DNA of 7,483 bases from Thermoanaerobaculia bacterium (GTDB lineage: Bacteria > Acidobacteriota > Thermoanaerobaculia > Multivoradales > UBA5704): contig JASLEW010000285.1 of the NCBI GenBank assembly GCA_030150965.1, positions 1 to 7,483 on the forward strand. The letters run 5' to 3'. How positions within the stretch are numbered: position 1 is the first letter of the stretch; each line of letters begins with the position of its first letter. The position numbers and the translations under genes are program-made. The notes below the pieces were generated by a model, which saw only the letters and a list, made by a program, of their open reading frames with translations, made no database searches and had not been told where the DNA came from. This document shows positions 1-5,913 of this stretch, in pieces.

Positions 1-1
1 G

Positions 2-502
2 TTCAGCCTCGGCGGCCTGTCGAAGAGCGCCGGCCTCCCCGGTTGGAAGCTCGCCTGGATCCGCGCCGGCGGCCCGCCCGCCGTGCGCCGGCAGGCGGTC
101 GAGGCGCTGGAGACGGTCGCCGACGCCTACCTGTCGGCGGCGGCGCCGGTGCAGCGGGCGCTCGGCGGCATCCTGGCGCTCGCGCCGCGCATCCGCGCCG
201 CGATCCTCGATCGGCTGCGCGGCAACCTCGCCCTGCTGCGCGCCGCGCTGCTGCCGCTGCCCGCGGTCGAGCTGCTGGAGCCGGACGCCGGCTGGTCGGC
301 GGTGGTGCGCGTGCCGCGCCTGATGAGCGACGAGGAGCTGGCCCTGGACCTGCTCGGCCGCACCGGGGTGCTGATCCATCCCGGCGACTTCTTCGACTTT
401 CCCGCCGAGGGCTACCTCGCCGTCAGCCTGCTGCCCGAGCCGGCCGTCTTCGGCGAGGGGATCGCCCGCCTCGCCGGCCACCTCGCCGCGCGGACCGGCT
501 GA
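2..502 (+). CDS. PLP-dependent class I/II aminotransferase, C-terminal part (5' end cut by window)
   Basis: This is the last 166 codons of a fold-type I pyridoxal-phosphate aminotransferase; the N-terminal half lies left of the window. The visible part begins with FSLGGLSKSAGLPGWKLAWI, which contains the Schiff-base lysine (S-K-S) and the family's G-L-P-G-W turn. The usual Arg of the class I PLP-site signature is a Lys here (W-K-L). The small C-terminal domain follows, including a G-V-L-I-H-P-G-D-F-F segment and an ending Y-L-A-V-S-L-L. At that place classical aspartate aminotransferases have an Arg (R-x-S) that grips the substrate carboxylate; here it is Ala-Val-Ser. From memory, a bacterial subgroup of aminotransferases shares this variant, so it may be a subfamily trait rather than damage. 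The reading frame is open to the left edge and stops with TGA. It is convergent with the ADOP permease. The substrate cannot be told from this fragment. Confidence 0.9.
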   Translation, partial: FSLGGLSKSAGLPGWKLAWIRAGGPPAVRRQAVEALETVADAYLSAAAPVQRALGGILALAPRIRAAILDRLRGNLALLRAALLPLPAVELLEPDAGWSAVVRVPRLMSDEELALDLLGRTGVLIHPGDFFDFPAEGYLAVSLLPEPAVFGEGIARLAGHLAARTG

Positions 503-510
503 TCACCGCC

Positions 511-542
511 GGATCACCGGATCGCCGGATCGCCGGATCCGC
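511..542. repeat. Short tandem repeat, 8-bp unit ggatcgcc, about four copies
   Basis: Four consecutive units read ggatcacc, ggatcgcc, ggatcgcc and ggatccgc. A related gatcaccgcc lies just before them, overlapping the aminotransferase stop region. It sits in the 142-bp convergent gap between the aminotransferase and the permease gene. No coding role is visible. It could be a slippage-prone microsatellite-like tract; function is unknown. Confidence 0.7.
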
Positions 543-599
543 AGCCGCCCGCCCTCCGGCCGGCCCGGAGCCCGGAAGCGCCATCCGTGGCACAGCTGC

Positions 600-646
600 A
601 GGGAAGGCCGTCCGCCGACCGGCCGCCGGCGGCCGGGGCCGTCCCT
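600..646. terminator. Large GC-rich hairpin in convergent gap, candidate bidirectional terminator
   Basis: The outer arms agggaaggcc (600-609) and ggccgtccct (637-646) pair with one mismatch. Between them is a perfect 18-bp palindrome, ccggccgcc followed by ggcggccgg (619-636). The structure overlaps the permease stop codon and sits between the convergent aminotransferase and permease genes, where a shared terminator would be expected. Neither strand has a U-tract after the stem, so it is not a canonical intrinsic terminator. The inner palindrome could equally be a protein-binding site. Confidence 0.35.
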
Positions 647-3071
647 ACTGCACCCGCAAGGTGATCGCCGGGTCGATGTGCGTCGCCCGCCGGGCGGGCA
701 GCAGGCAGGCGGCGAGCGCGATGCCGCCCAAGAGCACCGCCGCCAGCGCGAGGTTCAGCCAGCTGGTGCCCTCCACCTCGAAGAGCTGGCTGGTGAGCGC
801 GCGGCCGGCCAGCAACGACCCCGCCACCCCCACCACCAGGCCGGGCACGATCCAGCGGCCGAGCAGGCGCACCACGTTGCCGAGCACCTGGCCCTTGGTG
901 GCGCCGAGCGCCATCCGCACCCCGATCTCGCGGCTGCGCTGGAGCACCGTCTGCGCCACCACGCCGTAGATCCCGAGCAGGCAGAGCACCAGCGCCAGGG
1001 CCGAGAAGCCGCTGAAGAGCCCGGTGGTCAGCCGGCGCCGCGCCGTGCCGGCCTGGAGCAGGGCGCTCATCGTCTGGATCTCCGGCAGCGGCTGGCTGGG
1101 GTCCAGGGCGTTGACCTCGCGGCGCAGCGACTGCGCCACGCTGCCGACCGGGAGCGTGGTGCGCAGCGCCAGGTTCATGAAGTTGGGCGGCGACAGCTCG
1201 GGCACCACCTGGCGGAGGAAGAGGTAGAACGCCGGCTGGAGGCCCGCCTCCATCGGCTGCTGCTGGACGTCGTCGACCACGCCGACGATCTCGACCGGGA
1301 AGCTCCCGCCGCGCAGCAGCAGGTGCTGGCCGAGCGGGTTTTCGCCGGGGAAGAACTGGTCGCGGAACGAGCGGCTGATGATCGCCGTCTGCGGCGACTC
1401 CGGCGCCAGGCGCGGATCGAAGTCGTGGCCGGCGAGCATGCGCGTCCGGAGGGCGCGGAAGAGGCCGGCGCCGGCCATCAGCCGCAGCACCAGCGGCCGG
1501 TTCTCGGGCGGCAGCGGCGGGCGCCCGGCGATGGTGAAGGTGGTCATCGGCGCCCCGGTCGTCGGCGGGTACTCGATCATCGACGCCGCCTCGACGCCGG
1601 GCAGCGCCCGCACGCGGTCGAGCAGCTGGTCGAAGAACACCCGCCGCGCGGCGATGGTCGGGTACTTGGCGGCCGGCAGCGACACCTGCACGAACACCAG
1701 GTGGTCCGGCGCGAAGCCGAGCTCCATGCCGTTGACCTTCTGCAGGCTGCGCAGCAGCAGCCCCGCGGCCGACAGCAGCACCAGCGACAGGGTGATCTCG
1801 AACGCCACCAGGAGGCCCTGCGCCCAGCTCGCCCGCACGCCGCCCGCCGCGCCGCGCGCCCCCTCGCCGAGGAACATCCTCGGGTCGGTGCGCAGCGTCT
1901 GCCACGCCGGGGCGAGCCCGGCCAGGATGCCGGCCAGCGCGGTCACCAGGACGGCGAAGGCCAGCGCCCGGCCGGAGAGGCTCGCCTCCTCGATGCGCGG
2001 CAGGTCGGCGGGGTTGGCGGCGACCAGCAGCCGCAGCCCCCAGGCGGCGAGCAGCACGCCCAGCAGGCCGCCGGCGCCGGCGATCAGCACGCTCTCGCGC
2101 AGCGCCTGGCCGAGGATCTGGCGCCGCCCCGCGCCCAGCGCCACGCAGGCGGCGATCTCGCGCCGCCGCGCCAGGCCGTCGGCGAGCAGCAGGTTGGCGA
2201 CGTCGGCGCAGGCGATCAGCAGCACCAGGGCGACGGCGGCCTGGAGCACCAGGAGGGTGGTGCGCGTCTCGCCCACCAGCTGCTCGTTGAGCGGGATCTC
2301 GCCCAGCGGGTAGGTGACGTCGAGATGGCCCTGCGCGTCGTGCTGGTAGGCGGCGACGATGCGGTCGATCTCGCCCTTGGCGGCGGCCAGGGTCACCCCC
2401 GGCCGCAGCCGCGCCTCCACCTGGAGGTAGCCGGCCCCCCGCTCGAGGGCCAGGCGGCTCATGAAGGCGACCTCGTCCGGGCGCGGCAGCCAGATCTGCA
2501 CCGCGTTGAACGGGAAGCGGAAGCTGGCCGGCAGGACGCCGATGATGGTGGTCGGCACGCCGTCGATCTGCAGCACCCGGCCGAGCGCCGCCGGGTCGCC
2601 GCCGAAGCGCTGCCGCCAGAAGCCGTAGGAGACGAGCGCCACGTTGGGCCCGCCGCGCCTCTGCTCGGCGGCGTTGAACGCCCGGCCGAGGAGCGGCGAG
2701 AGGCCCCAGACAGCGAAGAAGCCGCTGCTCACCCGCACGCCGACCACCTCCTGCGGGCGGTCGCGCTCGGTCAGGCCGAAGGTGCTCTGGAAGTAGGCGG
2801 CGACCGCGGTGGCGAGGCGGCTCTGCGACTCGAGCGCCTGGAACTTGGGCCAGGAGACCTCCTTGAGGTCCTTCTGGCCGGCGATCGCGGCACCGATGTG
2901 GATCAGGCGGTCGGCGTCGGGATAGGGGAGGGGGCGCAGCGCCACCGTGTCGAGCAGGCTGAAGATCGCCGTGTTGGCGCCGATGGCGAGGCCGAGCGTC
3001 AGCACCGCGGTGACCGAGAGCCCCGGGCGCCGCAGCAGGCGGCGGCTGCTCTGTGCGATCTCGCGAAGCAT
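645..3071 (-). CDS. ADOP-type duplicated orphan ABC permease (MacB_PCD/FtsX twice)
   Basis: This 808-aa inner-membrane protein belongs to the MacB/FtsX permease superfamily. It starts MLREIAQSSRRLLRRPG, followed by the family's first transmembrane helix with the hallmark A-I-G-A-N-T-A-I-F-S-L (about residues 18-45). Domains in order are: periplasmic MacB_PCD (about 50-250); a first FtsX block (about 275-395) with I-A-C-A-D-V-A-N-L-L-L and R-R-R-E-I-A; a second MacB_PCD (about 415-640); and a second FtsX block (about 690-800) with R-S-R-E-I-G-V-R-M-A-L-G-A and a final P-A-R-R-A-T-x-I-D-P. The full duplication and roughly 800-aa length match the acidobacterial duplicated orphan permeases, which are usually not encoded beside an ATPase; none is visible here. 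The ATG is the first start in the open frame and matches the family start, but has no clear Shine-Dalgarno. The substrate is unknown. MacB-type mechanotransmission is known for relatives, not shown here. It is divergent from the peptide/radical SAM locus. Confidence 0.93.
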   Translation of the reverse strand: MLREIAQSSRRLLRRPGLSVTAVLTLGLAIGANTAIFSLLDTVALRPLPYPDADRLIHIGAAIAGQKDLKEVSWPKFQALESQSRLATAVAAYFQSTFGLTERDRPQEVVGVRVSSGFFAVWGLSPLLGRAFNAAEQRRGGPNVALVSYGFWRQRFGGDPAALGRVLQIDGVPTTIIGVLPASFRFPFNAVQIWLPRPDEVAFMSRLALERGAGYLQVEARLRPGVTLAAAKGEIDRIVAAYQHDAQGHLDVTYPLGEIPLNEQLVGETRTTLLVLQAAVALVLLIACADVANLLLADGLARRREIAACVALGAGRRQILGQALRESVLIAGAGGLLGVLLAAWGLRLLVAANPADLPRIEEASLSGRALAFAVLVTALAGILAGLAPAWQTLRTDPRMFLGEGARGAAGGVRASWAQGLLVAFEITLSLVLLSAAGLLLRSLQKVNGMELGFAPDHLVFVQVSLPAAKYPTIAARRVFFDQLLDRVRALPGVEAASMIEYPPTTGAPMTTFTIAGRPPLPPENRPLVLRLMAGAGLFRALRTRMLAGHDFDPRLAPESPQTAIISRSFRDQFFPGENPLGQHLLLRGGSFPVEIVGVVDDVQQQPMEAGLQPAFYLFLRQVVPELSPPNFMNLALRTTLPVGSVAQSLRREVNALDPSQPLPEIQTMSALLQAGTARRRLTTGLFSGFSALALVLCLLGIYGVVAQTVLQRSREIGVRMALGATKGQVLGNVVRLLGRWIVPGLVVGVAGSLLAGRALTSQLFEVEGTSWLNLALAAVLLGGIALAACLLPARRATHIDPAITLRVQ

Positions 3072-3278
3072 GGCGGTGGGTGGTCGAGGATGCGCGCCGT
3101 GTGCGGCGCGGATGATACCACCGGGCGGCGGCGAAACATGACCGGCACAGGTTTGTCAACCGGCGGCCATCTCGCCGCACTGAGCTTGAAGAGGAGGTGT
3201 GCGCCGCATCGGCCACCGCGGCTGCCGGCCATCGCGGCCGGGATGAGGCGCCCCCCCTCCAGGCAGAAGGAGGTAAGC
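3072..3278. promoter_or_regulatory. Divergent intergenic region between permease and peptide gene
   Basis: This 207-bp gap must hold promoters for both the minus-strand permease and the plus-strand peptide gene. An 8-bp element, tttgtcaa (3152-3159), reads TTGTCA on the plus strand (3153-3158) and a perfect TTGACA on the minus strand (3159-3154), so one site could serve as a -35 box in either direction. No convincing -10 box is found at 16-18 bp on either strand. A minus-strand TATCAT lies nearer the permease but too far from that TTGACA. A 6-bp stem (ccggcc 3225-3230, ggccgg 3236-3241) would lie in the 5' leader of the peptide mRNA. No open frame inside looks like a real gene. Promoter placement is weakly supported. 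Confidence 0.3.
3267..3274 (+). promoter_or_regulatory. Very strong Shine-Dalgarno of the 45-aa peptide gene
   Basis: AAGGAGGT is fully complementary over eight bases to the canonical 16S rRNA 3' end, and AGGAGG lies 5 nt before the ATG at 3279. It decides the start of the peptide: an in-frame ATG at 3243 lacks such a site. A site this strong is unusual in this window and suggests high-level translation, as expected for a precursor peptide made in excess over its modifying enzyme. Confidence 0.85.
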
Positions 3279-3416
3279 ATGAACCAGGCTCAGGTCGTCA
3301 GCAGCACCTCGGATGGATCCAAGGCCCTGGCCTTCAAGGGTCTCCGTCCGAGCCGCCTGAAGGATCCGCTGATCGAGACGCCGGTCAAGGTCACGCCGAT
3401 CCCGATTTACTACTAG
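3279..3416 (+). CDS. Candidate RiPP precursor peptide (45 aa, C-terminal PIPIYY)
   Basis: I do not recognise this peptide from any named family. It begins MNQAQVVSSTSDGSKALAFK and ends VKVTPIPIYY, followed by TAG. The N-terminal half is polar and Ser/Thr-rich. The middle is basic (K15, K20, R23, R26, K28). The C-terminal part contains prolines at 24, 30, 35, 40 and 42, beta-branched residues at V36, V38, T39, I41 and I43, and ends in Y44-Y45. There is no Cys, Trp or His, and no signal peptide or membrane helix. Support for coding: a near-perfect Shine-Dalgarno with ideal spacing, codons less GC-extreme than the surrounding noncoding DNA, and position just upstream of and co-directional with a B12-radical SAM enzyme. 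I infer a leader of about 30 residues and a C-terminal core modified by that enzyme. The boundary and the modification are unknown. Alternatively it could be a small protein partner of the enzyme rather than a substrate. Confidence 0.75.
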   Translation: MNQAQVVSSTSDGSKALAFKGLRPSRLKDPLIETPVKVTPIPIYY

Positions 3417-3426
3417 GGATCCCGAC

Positions 3427-3489
3427 GGCCCGGCCGGCTGGTCGCGGCCGGGCCCTCGGCCGGCGCGCCCGACGGGCCCGAGGGGCCCG
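3427..3489 (+). terminator. Hairpins between peptide and radical SAM gene, candidate partial terminator/attenuator
   Basis: Ten bases after the peptide stop, ggcccggcc (3427-3435) pairs perfectly with ggccgggcc (3446-3454) across a 10-nt loop. A second stem, cgggcc (3473-3478) with ggcccg (3484-3489), follows. Segment 3449-3459 (cgggccctcgg) can instead pair with 3478-3489 with one bulged G, so the two folds exclude each other. No U-tract follows. The arrangement could reduce read-through or protect the 3' end of the peptide mRNA, raising the peptide-to-enzyme ratio. In DNA this GC-rich, chance pairing is a real alternative. Confidence 0.4.
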
Positions 3490-3595
3490 CTGAGCTGGTA
3501 AACGGCGTCGGCGCGCGCCCGCTCGGCCGGTGCGGTGTGAGACGCGGTCCACCCAGGGGCCGCGAGGCCATTGGCTCGTGCCGGTGGCGATCGTC

Positions 3596-3600
3596 GGAGG
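3596..3600 (+). promoter_or_regulatory. Shine-Dalgarno deciding the radical SAM start
   Basis: GGAGG lies 8 nt before the ATG at 3609. The frame is open further upstream to a GTG at 3537, but those 24 extra codons are low-complexity Arg/Gly/Pro and have no comparable site. The ATG also gives MRVLLLQPP, the usual first beta-strand of the cobalamin-binding domain. Confidence 0.75.
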
Positions 3601-3608
3601 TGTGCCCC

Positions 3609-5504
3609 ATGCGAGTTCTCCTGCTTCAGCCGCCGCTGCTTCCCGCCGCCGAGGTCACCCCGCCGCTCGGCCTGACCACGCTCGCCTCGTGGCTCCTGGC
3701 GCGCGGCCACGAGACCCGCATCCTGGACCTCGACCTCGAATTGCGCGAGCGCGACTCGGCCTCCGAGGAGCGCTACGTGCCGCTCTTCGAGCGCGCCGTC
3801 GCCGACTTCGAGCCCGACCTCTGCGCCGTCACCTCCATGTACAGCAACAGCCTCCAGGCCGAGCACCTGGTGCGGGCCGCCAAGCGGCTGCGGCCCGGGA
3901 TGGCGACCGTCGCCGGCGGCGCCCACTTCGGCGCTCTCGGGGAGGCGTCGCTGCGGCGCCTGCCGGAGCTCGATTTCGCCATCCAGGGCGAGGGCGAGCC
4001 CGCGCTCTCGGGCCTGCTCGACGCGCTGGCCGCCGGCCGCAGCTGCGAGGAGGTCCCCTCGCTCTGCTACCGCCGCGACGGCGCCATCCGCACCAGCGCC
4101 GCGGCGGCCCAGATCGACCTGGCGGAGCTGCCGCCGATGTGGAGCACCCTGGGCGAGTCGCTGACGATCGCGCGCTACGCCGGCACCATCCAGCCGGGCT
4201 CGGCGCGGCGCATCGTCTACATCGAGGCGGGCCGCGGCTGCCCCTTCGCGTGCACCTTCTGCGCCACCGCCCCCTTCTGGCGGCGCCAGTTCCGGGTCAA
4301 GCCGGCGGCGCGCATCGTCGAGGAGATGCGCTACCTCCACGAGCAGCACGGCTACGACAGCTTCATGCTGGTGCACGACCTGCTGACGGTGAGCCCGAAG
4401 TTCATGGCCGAGTTCTGCGACGCCATGCTCGAGGCCAAGCTCCCGGTCGAGTGGATGGCCAACTCGCGCATCGACATCCGCCTCAAGGGCCTGCTGCCCA
4501 AGATGAAGGCCGCCGGCTGCTGGAAGCTGTTCTTCGGCGTCGAGTCGGCCTCGGCGCGGGTGCAGGAGGTGGTGGACAAGCATCTGAAGCCCGGCCAGGC
4601 CGAGGCCACGGTGACCGAGCTCGCGCAGCACGGCATCTCGTGCACCTGCTCGTTCATCCTCGGCCAGCCCGACGAGCAGGCGGCGGAGCTGTCGCAGACC
4701 ATCGCCCTCGGCGCGCGCCTGAAGCTCCTGGGCACGGAGACGGTGCAGTTCCACCGCCTGCGCATGTGGCCGCCGGCGCCGATCACCACCACCTCGCTGC
4801 CGGTCGATTTCGATCTCGACTCGCTGCGCATCGAGTACCCGTTCACCTCGGTGCCGGCCGAGCACGTGGCGGCGATCCGCGCCGACAACGCCTTCTTCAG
4901 CGGCTACTTCGTGCCCGAGACCACCGCCGGCACGCCGGCGCAGCTGGCGCAGGTCGAGATGTTCTGGCATCACGCGGTGAGCATGGCGCCGCTCACCGTC
5001 GCGGCGCTCGGCCAGCTCGCCGGCGAGGGGATGGTGACGGCGTTCTACGGCGCCCTGGACGAGGTCGGCCCGCTGCGGCGCGAGCAGCTGAGCTGGGACG
5101 CGGTCGATTCGCCGCACGCCAACTGGCGCACCCTGCGGCCGCTGTTCCAGGCGCTCATCCGCCGCCACATCGTGGTCACCGACGCCGAGCGCACGCTGAT
5201 CGTCGGGCTCTTCGACTACGAGGAGTGGCGCCTCCACGTCGTCGCCGGCCTGCCGACGATCGAGCCCCCGCCGGCCGCCGGAGACAGCTGGTCGGCCCTG
5301 GTCTCCCCGCTCGACGTGGCGCAGGCCGTCGATCGCCTCAAGGCCGGCGAGCCGCTCGGCGAGGATCTCCTCGAAGCGCGCATCCTGCTGCTGGCGCGCA
5401 AGCCCGAGGGCGGCTTCGACTCCTACGAGCTGGACGTCGATCAGCTCCCCGAGCTGCAGGACCCCGCGAGCGAGCTGGTGCAGGCCCTCGGCGCGGTCAA
5501 CTGA
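3609..5504 (+). CDS. Cobalamin-binding radical SAM enzyme, candidate RiPP-modifying enzyme
   Basis: This 631-aa cytosolic enzyme has an N-terminal B12-binding domain (about residues 1-150). Visible features are MRVLLLQPP, T-P-P-L-G-L-T-T-L-A-S-W-L, V-A-G-G-A-H-F and the F-A-I-Q-G-E-G-E-P-A-L edge. As in most B12-radical SAM proteins, no DxHxxG motif is seen. The radical SAM core (about 200-420) carries the 4Fe-4S motif CPFACTFC with C211, C215 and C218. The SAM-binding strand F-F-G-V-E-S has E312, and F-I-L-G-Q-P lies near 349-354. About 200 further C-terminal residues match no domain I can name. Enzymes with this layout include C-methyltransferases (PoyB/PoyC, CysS, ThnK families) as well as non-methylating ones such as OxsB. 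It lies 192 bp downstream of the 45-aa peptide gene on the same strand with nothing else between, so I infer the peptide is its substrate. Other roles, such as lipid or cofactor methylation, remain possible. Confidence 0.92.
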   Translation: MRVLLLQPPLLPAAEVTPPLGLTTLASWLLARGHETRILDLDLELRERDSASEERYVPLFERAVADFEPDLCAVTSMYSNSLQAEHLVRAAKRLRPGMATVAGGAHFGALGEASLRRLPELDFAIQGEGEPALSGLLDALAAGRSCEEVPSLCYRRDGAIRTSAAAAQIDLAELPPMWSTLGESLTIARYAGTIQPGSARRIVYIEAGRGCPFACTFCATAPFWRRQFRVKPAARIVEEMRYLHEQHGYDSFMLVHDLLTVSPKFMAEFCDAMLEAKLPVEWMANSRIDIRLKGLLPKMKAAGCWKLFFGVESASARVQEVVDKHLKPGQAEATVTELAQHGISCTCSFILGQPDEQAAELSQTIALGARLKLLGTETVQFHRLRMWPPAPITTTSLPVDFDLDSLRIEYPFTSVPAEHVAAIRADNAFFSGYFVPETTAGTPAQLAQVEMFWHHAVSMAPLTVAALGQLAGEGMVTAFYGALDEVGPLRREQLSWDAVDSPHANWRTLRPLFQALIRRHIVVTDAERTLIVGLFDYEEWRLHVVAGLPTIEPPPAAGDSWSALVSPLDVAQAVDRLKAGEPLGEDLLEARILLLARKPEGGFDSYELDVDQLPELQDPASELVQALGAVN

Positions 5505-5626
5505 AGCGTCGCCCGGCTGATCCGGAACCTCCGCCGGCAGCGCTGCCGCCAAGGCGGCGCGGCGCGGAAGCAGCCGCGGAGCTGGCGGTTTTCGCGCCGC
5601 GCCCCCCCTCGCGGCCCCTCGCCTGC
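5505..5626. other. Intergenic region after the radical SAM gene, with inverted repeats
   Basis: There is no gene here. It contains a 12-bp palindrome, ggcagcgctgcc (5536-5547). It also has an 11-bp perfect inverted repeat, ggcgcggcgcg (5556-5566) with cgcgccgcgcc (5593-5603), separated by 26 nt. Either could help end the radical SAM transcript, but neither is followed by a U-tract, so I do not call a defined intrinsic terminator. Confidence 0.4.
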
Positions 5627-5654
5627 CTGGCATTCCGCAGCCCGGTGCTAGACT
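5627..5654 (+). promoter_or_regulatory. Candidate sigma-70-type promoter of the toxin-antitoxin pair
   Basis: A -35 box CTGGCA (5627-5632, 4 of 6 to consensus) is followed after 16 bp by an extended -10 box, TGC plus TAGACT (5646-5654, hexamer 4 of 6). It stands 28 bp before the antitoxin ATG. This is the best promoter-like sequence in the window and lies exactly where an independent toxin-antitoxin promoter is expected. Confidence 0.5.
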
Positions 5655-5660
5655 GATCCT

Positions 5661-5669
5661 GTGTTACAC
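5661..5669. promoter_or_regulatory. Small palindrome GTGTTACAC, possible autoregulatory operator
   Basis: GTGT and ACAC flank a single T, just downstream of the candidate -10 box and before the antitoxin Shine-Dalgarno AGGGG (5671-5675). Ribbon-helix-helix antitoxins typically bind short palindromes at their own promoter. The site is only 9 bp, so chance is possible. Confidence 0.35.
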
Positions 5670-5682
5670 GAGGGGAACCGCC

Positions 5683-5913
5683 ATGGCCAACTTGACCATC
5701 ACCGTTGACGACGAGGTGCTGCGCCGGGCGCGGGTGCGGGCGACGGAGAACGACACGTCGGTCAACAGCGTCCTTCGTGGCTACCTTGAAGCGTACGCTG
5801 CCGCCGGACCCACCTGGGAGCAGGCGACGGACGCGATCCTTCAGCTTTCGTCACAAGCCCGGTCCGGGCGCGGATCGGCCCACTGGAACCGGGACGAGCT
5901 GCATGAGCGGTAG
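5683..5913 (+). CDS. vapB: Ribbon-helix-helix antitoxin (VapB/CopG-like)
   Basis: This 76-aa protein starts MANLTITVDDEVLRRARVRA, a typical ribbon-helix-helix beginning: a short beta strand (LTITVD) that contacts DNA, then helix A with D-E-V-L-R-R-A. Helix B follows with T-S-V-N-S-V-L-R-G-Y-L. The tail is acidic and aromatic, ending W-N-R-D-E-L-H-E-R, the type of segment that inserts into and neutralises a PIN toxin. The start has AGGGG 7 nt upstream. The stop codon overlaps the toxin start by 11 bases, indicating translational coupling. The expected role is to bind the toxin and, as a complex, repress the shared promoter. Family-level function is known; the specific target is not. Confidence 0.88.
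   Translation: MANLTITVDDEVLRRARVRATENDTSVNSVLRGYLEAYAAAGPTWEQATDAILQLSSQARSGRGSAHWNRDELHER

Noticed and set aside
514..3216. Very long open frame (900 aa) on the minus strand, overlapping the permease gene
   Set aside because: Same strand as the permease but another frame; its translation is low-complexity Arg/Ala/Gly/Pro, a typical by-product of high GC, while the 645-3071 frame has clear family motifs.
3243..3278. Longer start for the peptide at the in-frame ATG 3243
   Set aside because: No good ribosome binding site before it, whereas the ATG at 3279 has an 8-of-8 match at correct spacing.
678..3416. 912-aa plus-strand open frame antisense to the permease
   Set aside because: Low-complexity Gln/His/Arg/Gly-rich translation without domains. 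Only its last 45 codons, with their own Shine-Dalgarno, look like a gene.
3279..3416. Peptide as a cittilin or mycofactocin precursor
   Set aside because: Cittilin precursors end in YIYY and pair with a P450; mycofactocin precursors have a Gly-rich end with a terminal Val-Tyr and pair with a different radical SAM protein. Only the terminal tyrosines are shared.
3197..3493. 98-codon plus-strand frame starting GTG near aggagg (3192-3197)
   Set aside because: The Shine-Dalgarno-like bases run directly into the GTG with no spacing, the translation is low-complexity, and it overlaps the better supported 45-aa gene in another frame.
3537..3608. GTG start 24 codons upstream in the radical SAM frame
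   Set aside because: The added residues are not family-like and the ATG at 3609 has GGAGG 8 nt upstream and the expected N-terminal beta-strand.
3156..5633. 825-aa minus-strand open frame over the radical SAM gene
   Set aside because: Compositional shadow; the opposite frame has intact B12 and radical SAM motifs.
5628..5648. Sigma-54-like TGGCA ... GC upstream of the antitoxin
   Set aside because: The GG-to-GC spacing is off by one and the TTGC element is missing; the extended -10 sigma-70 reading fits better.
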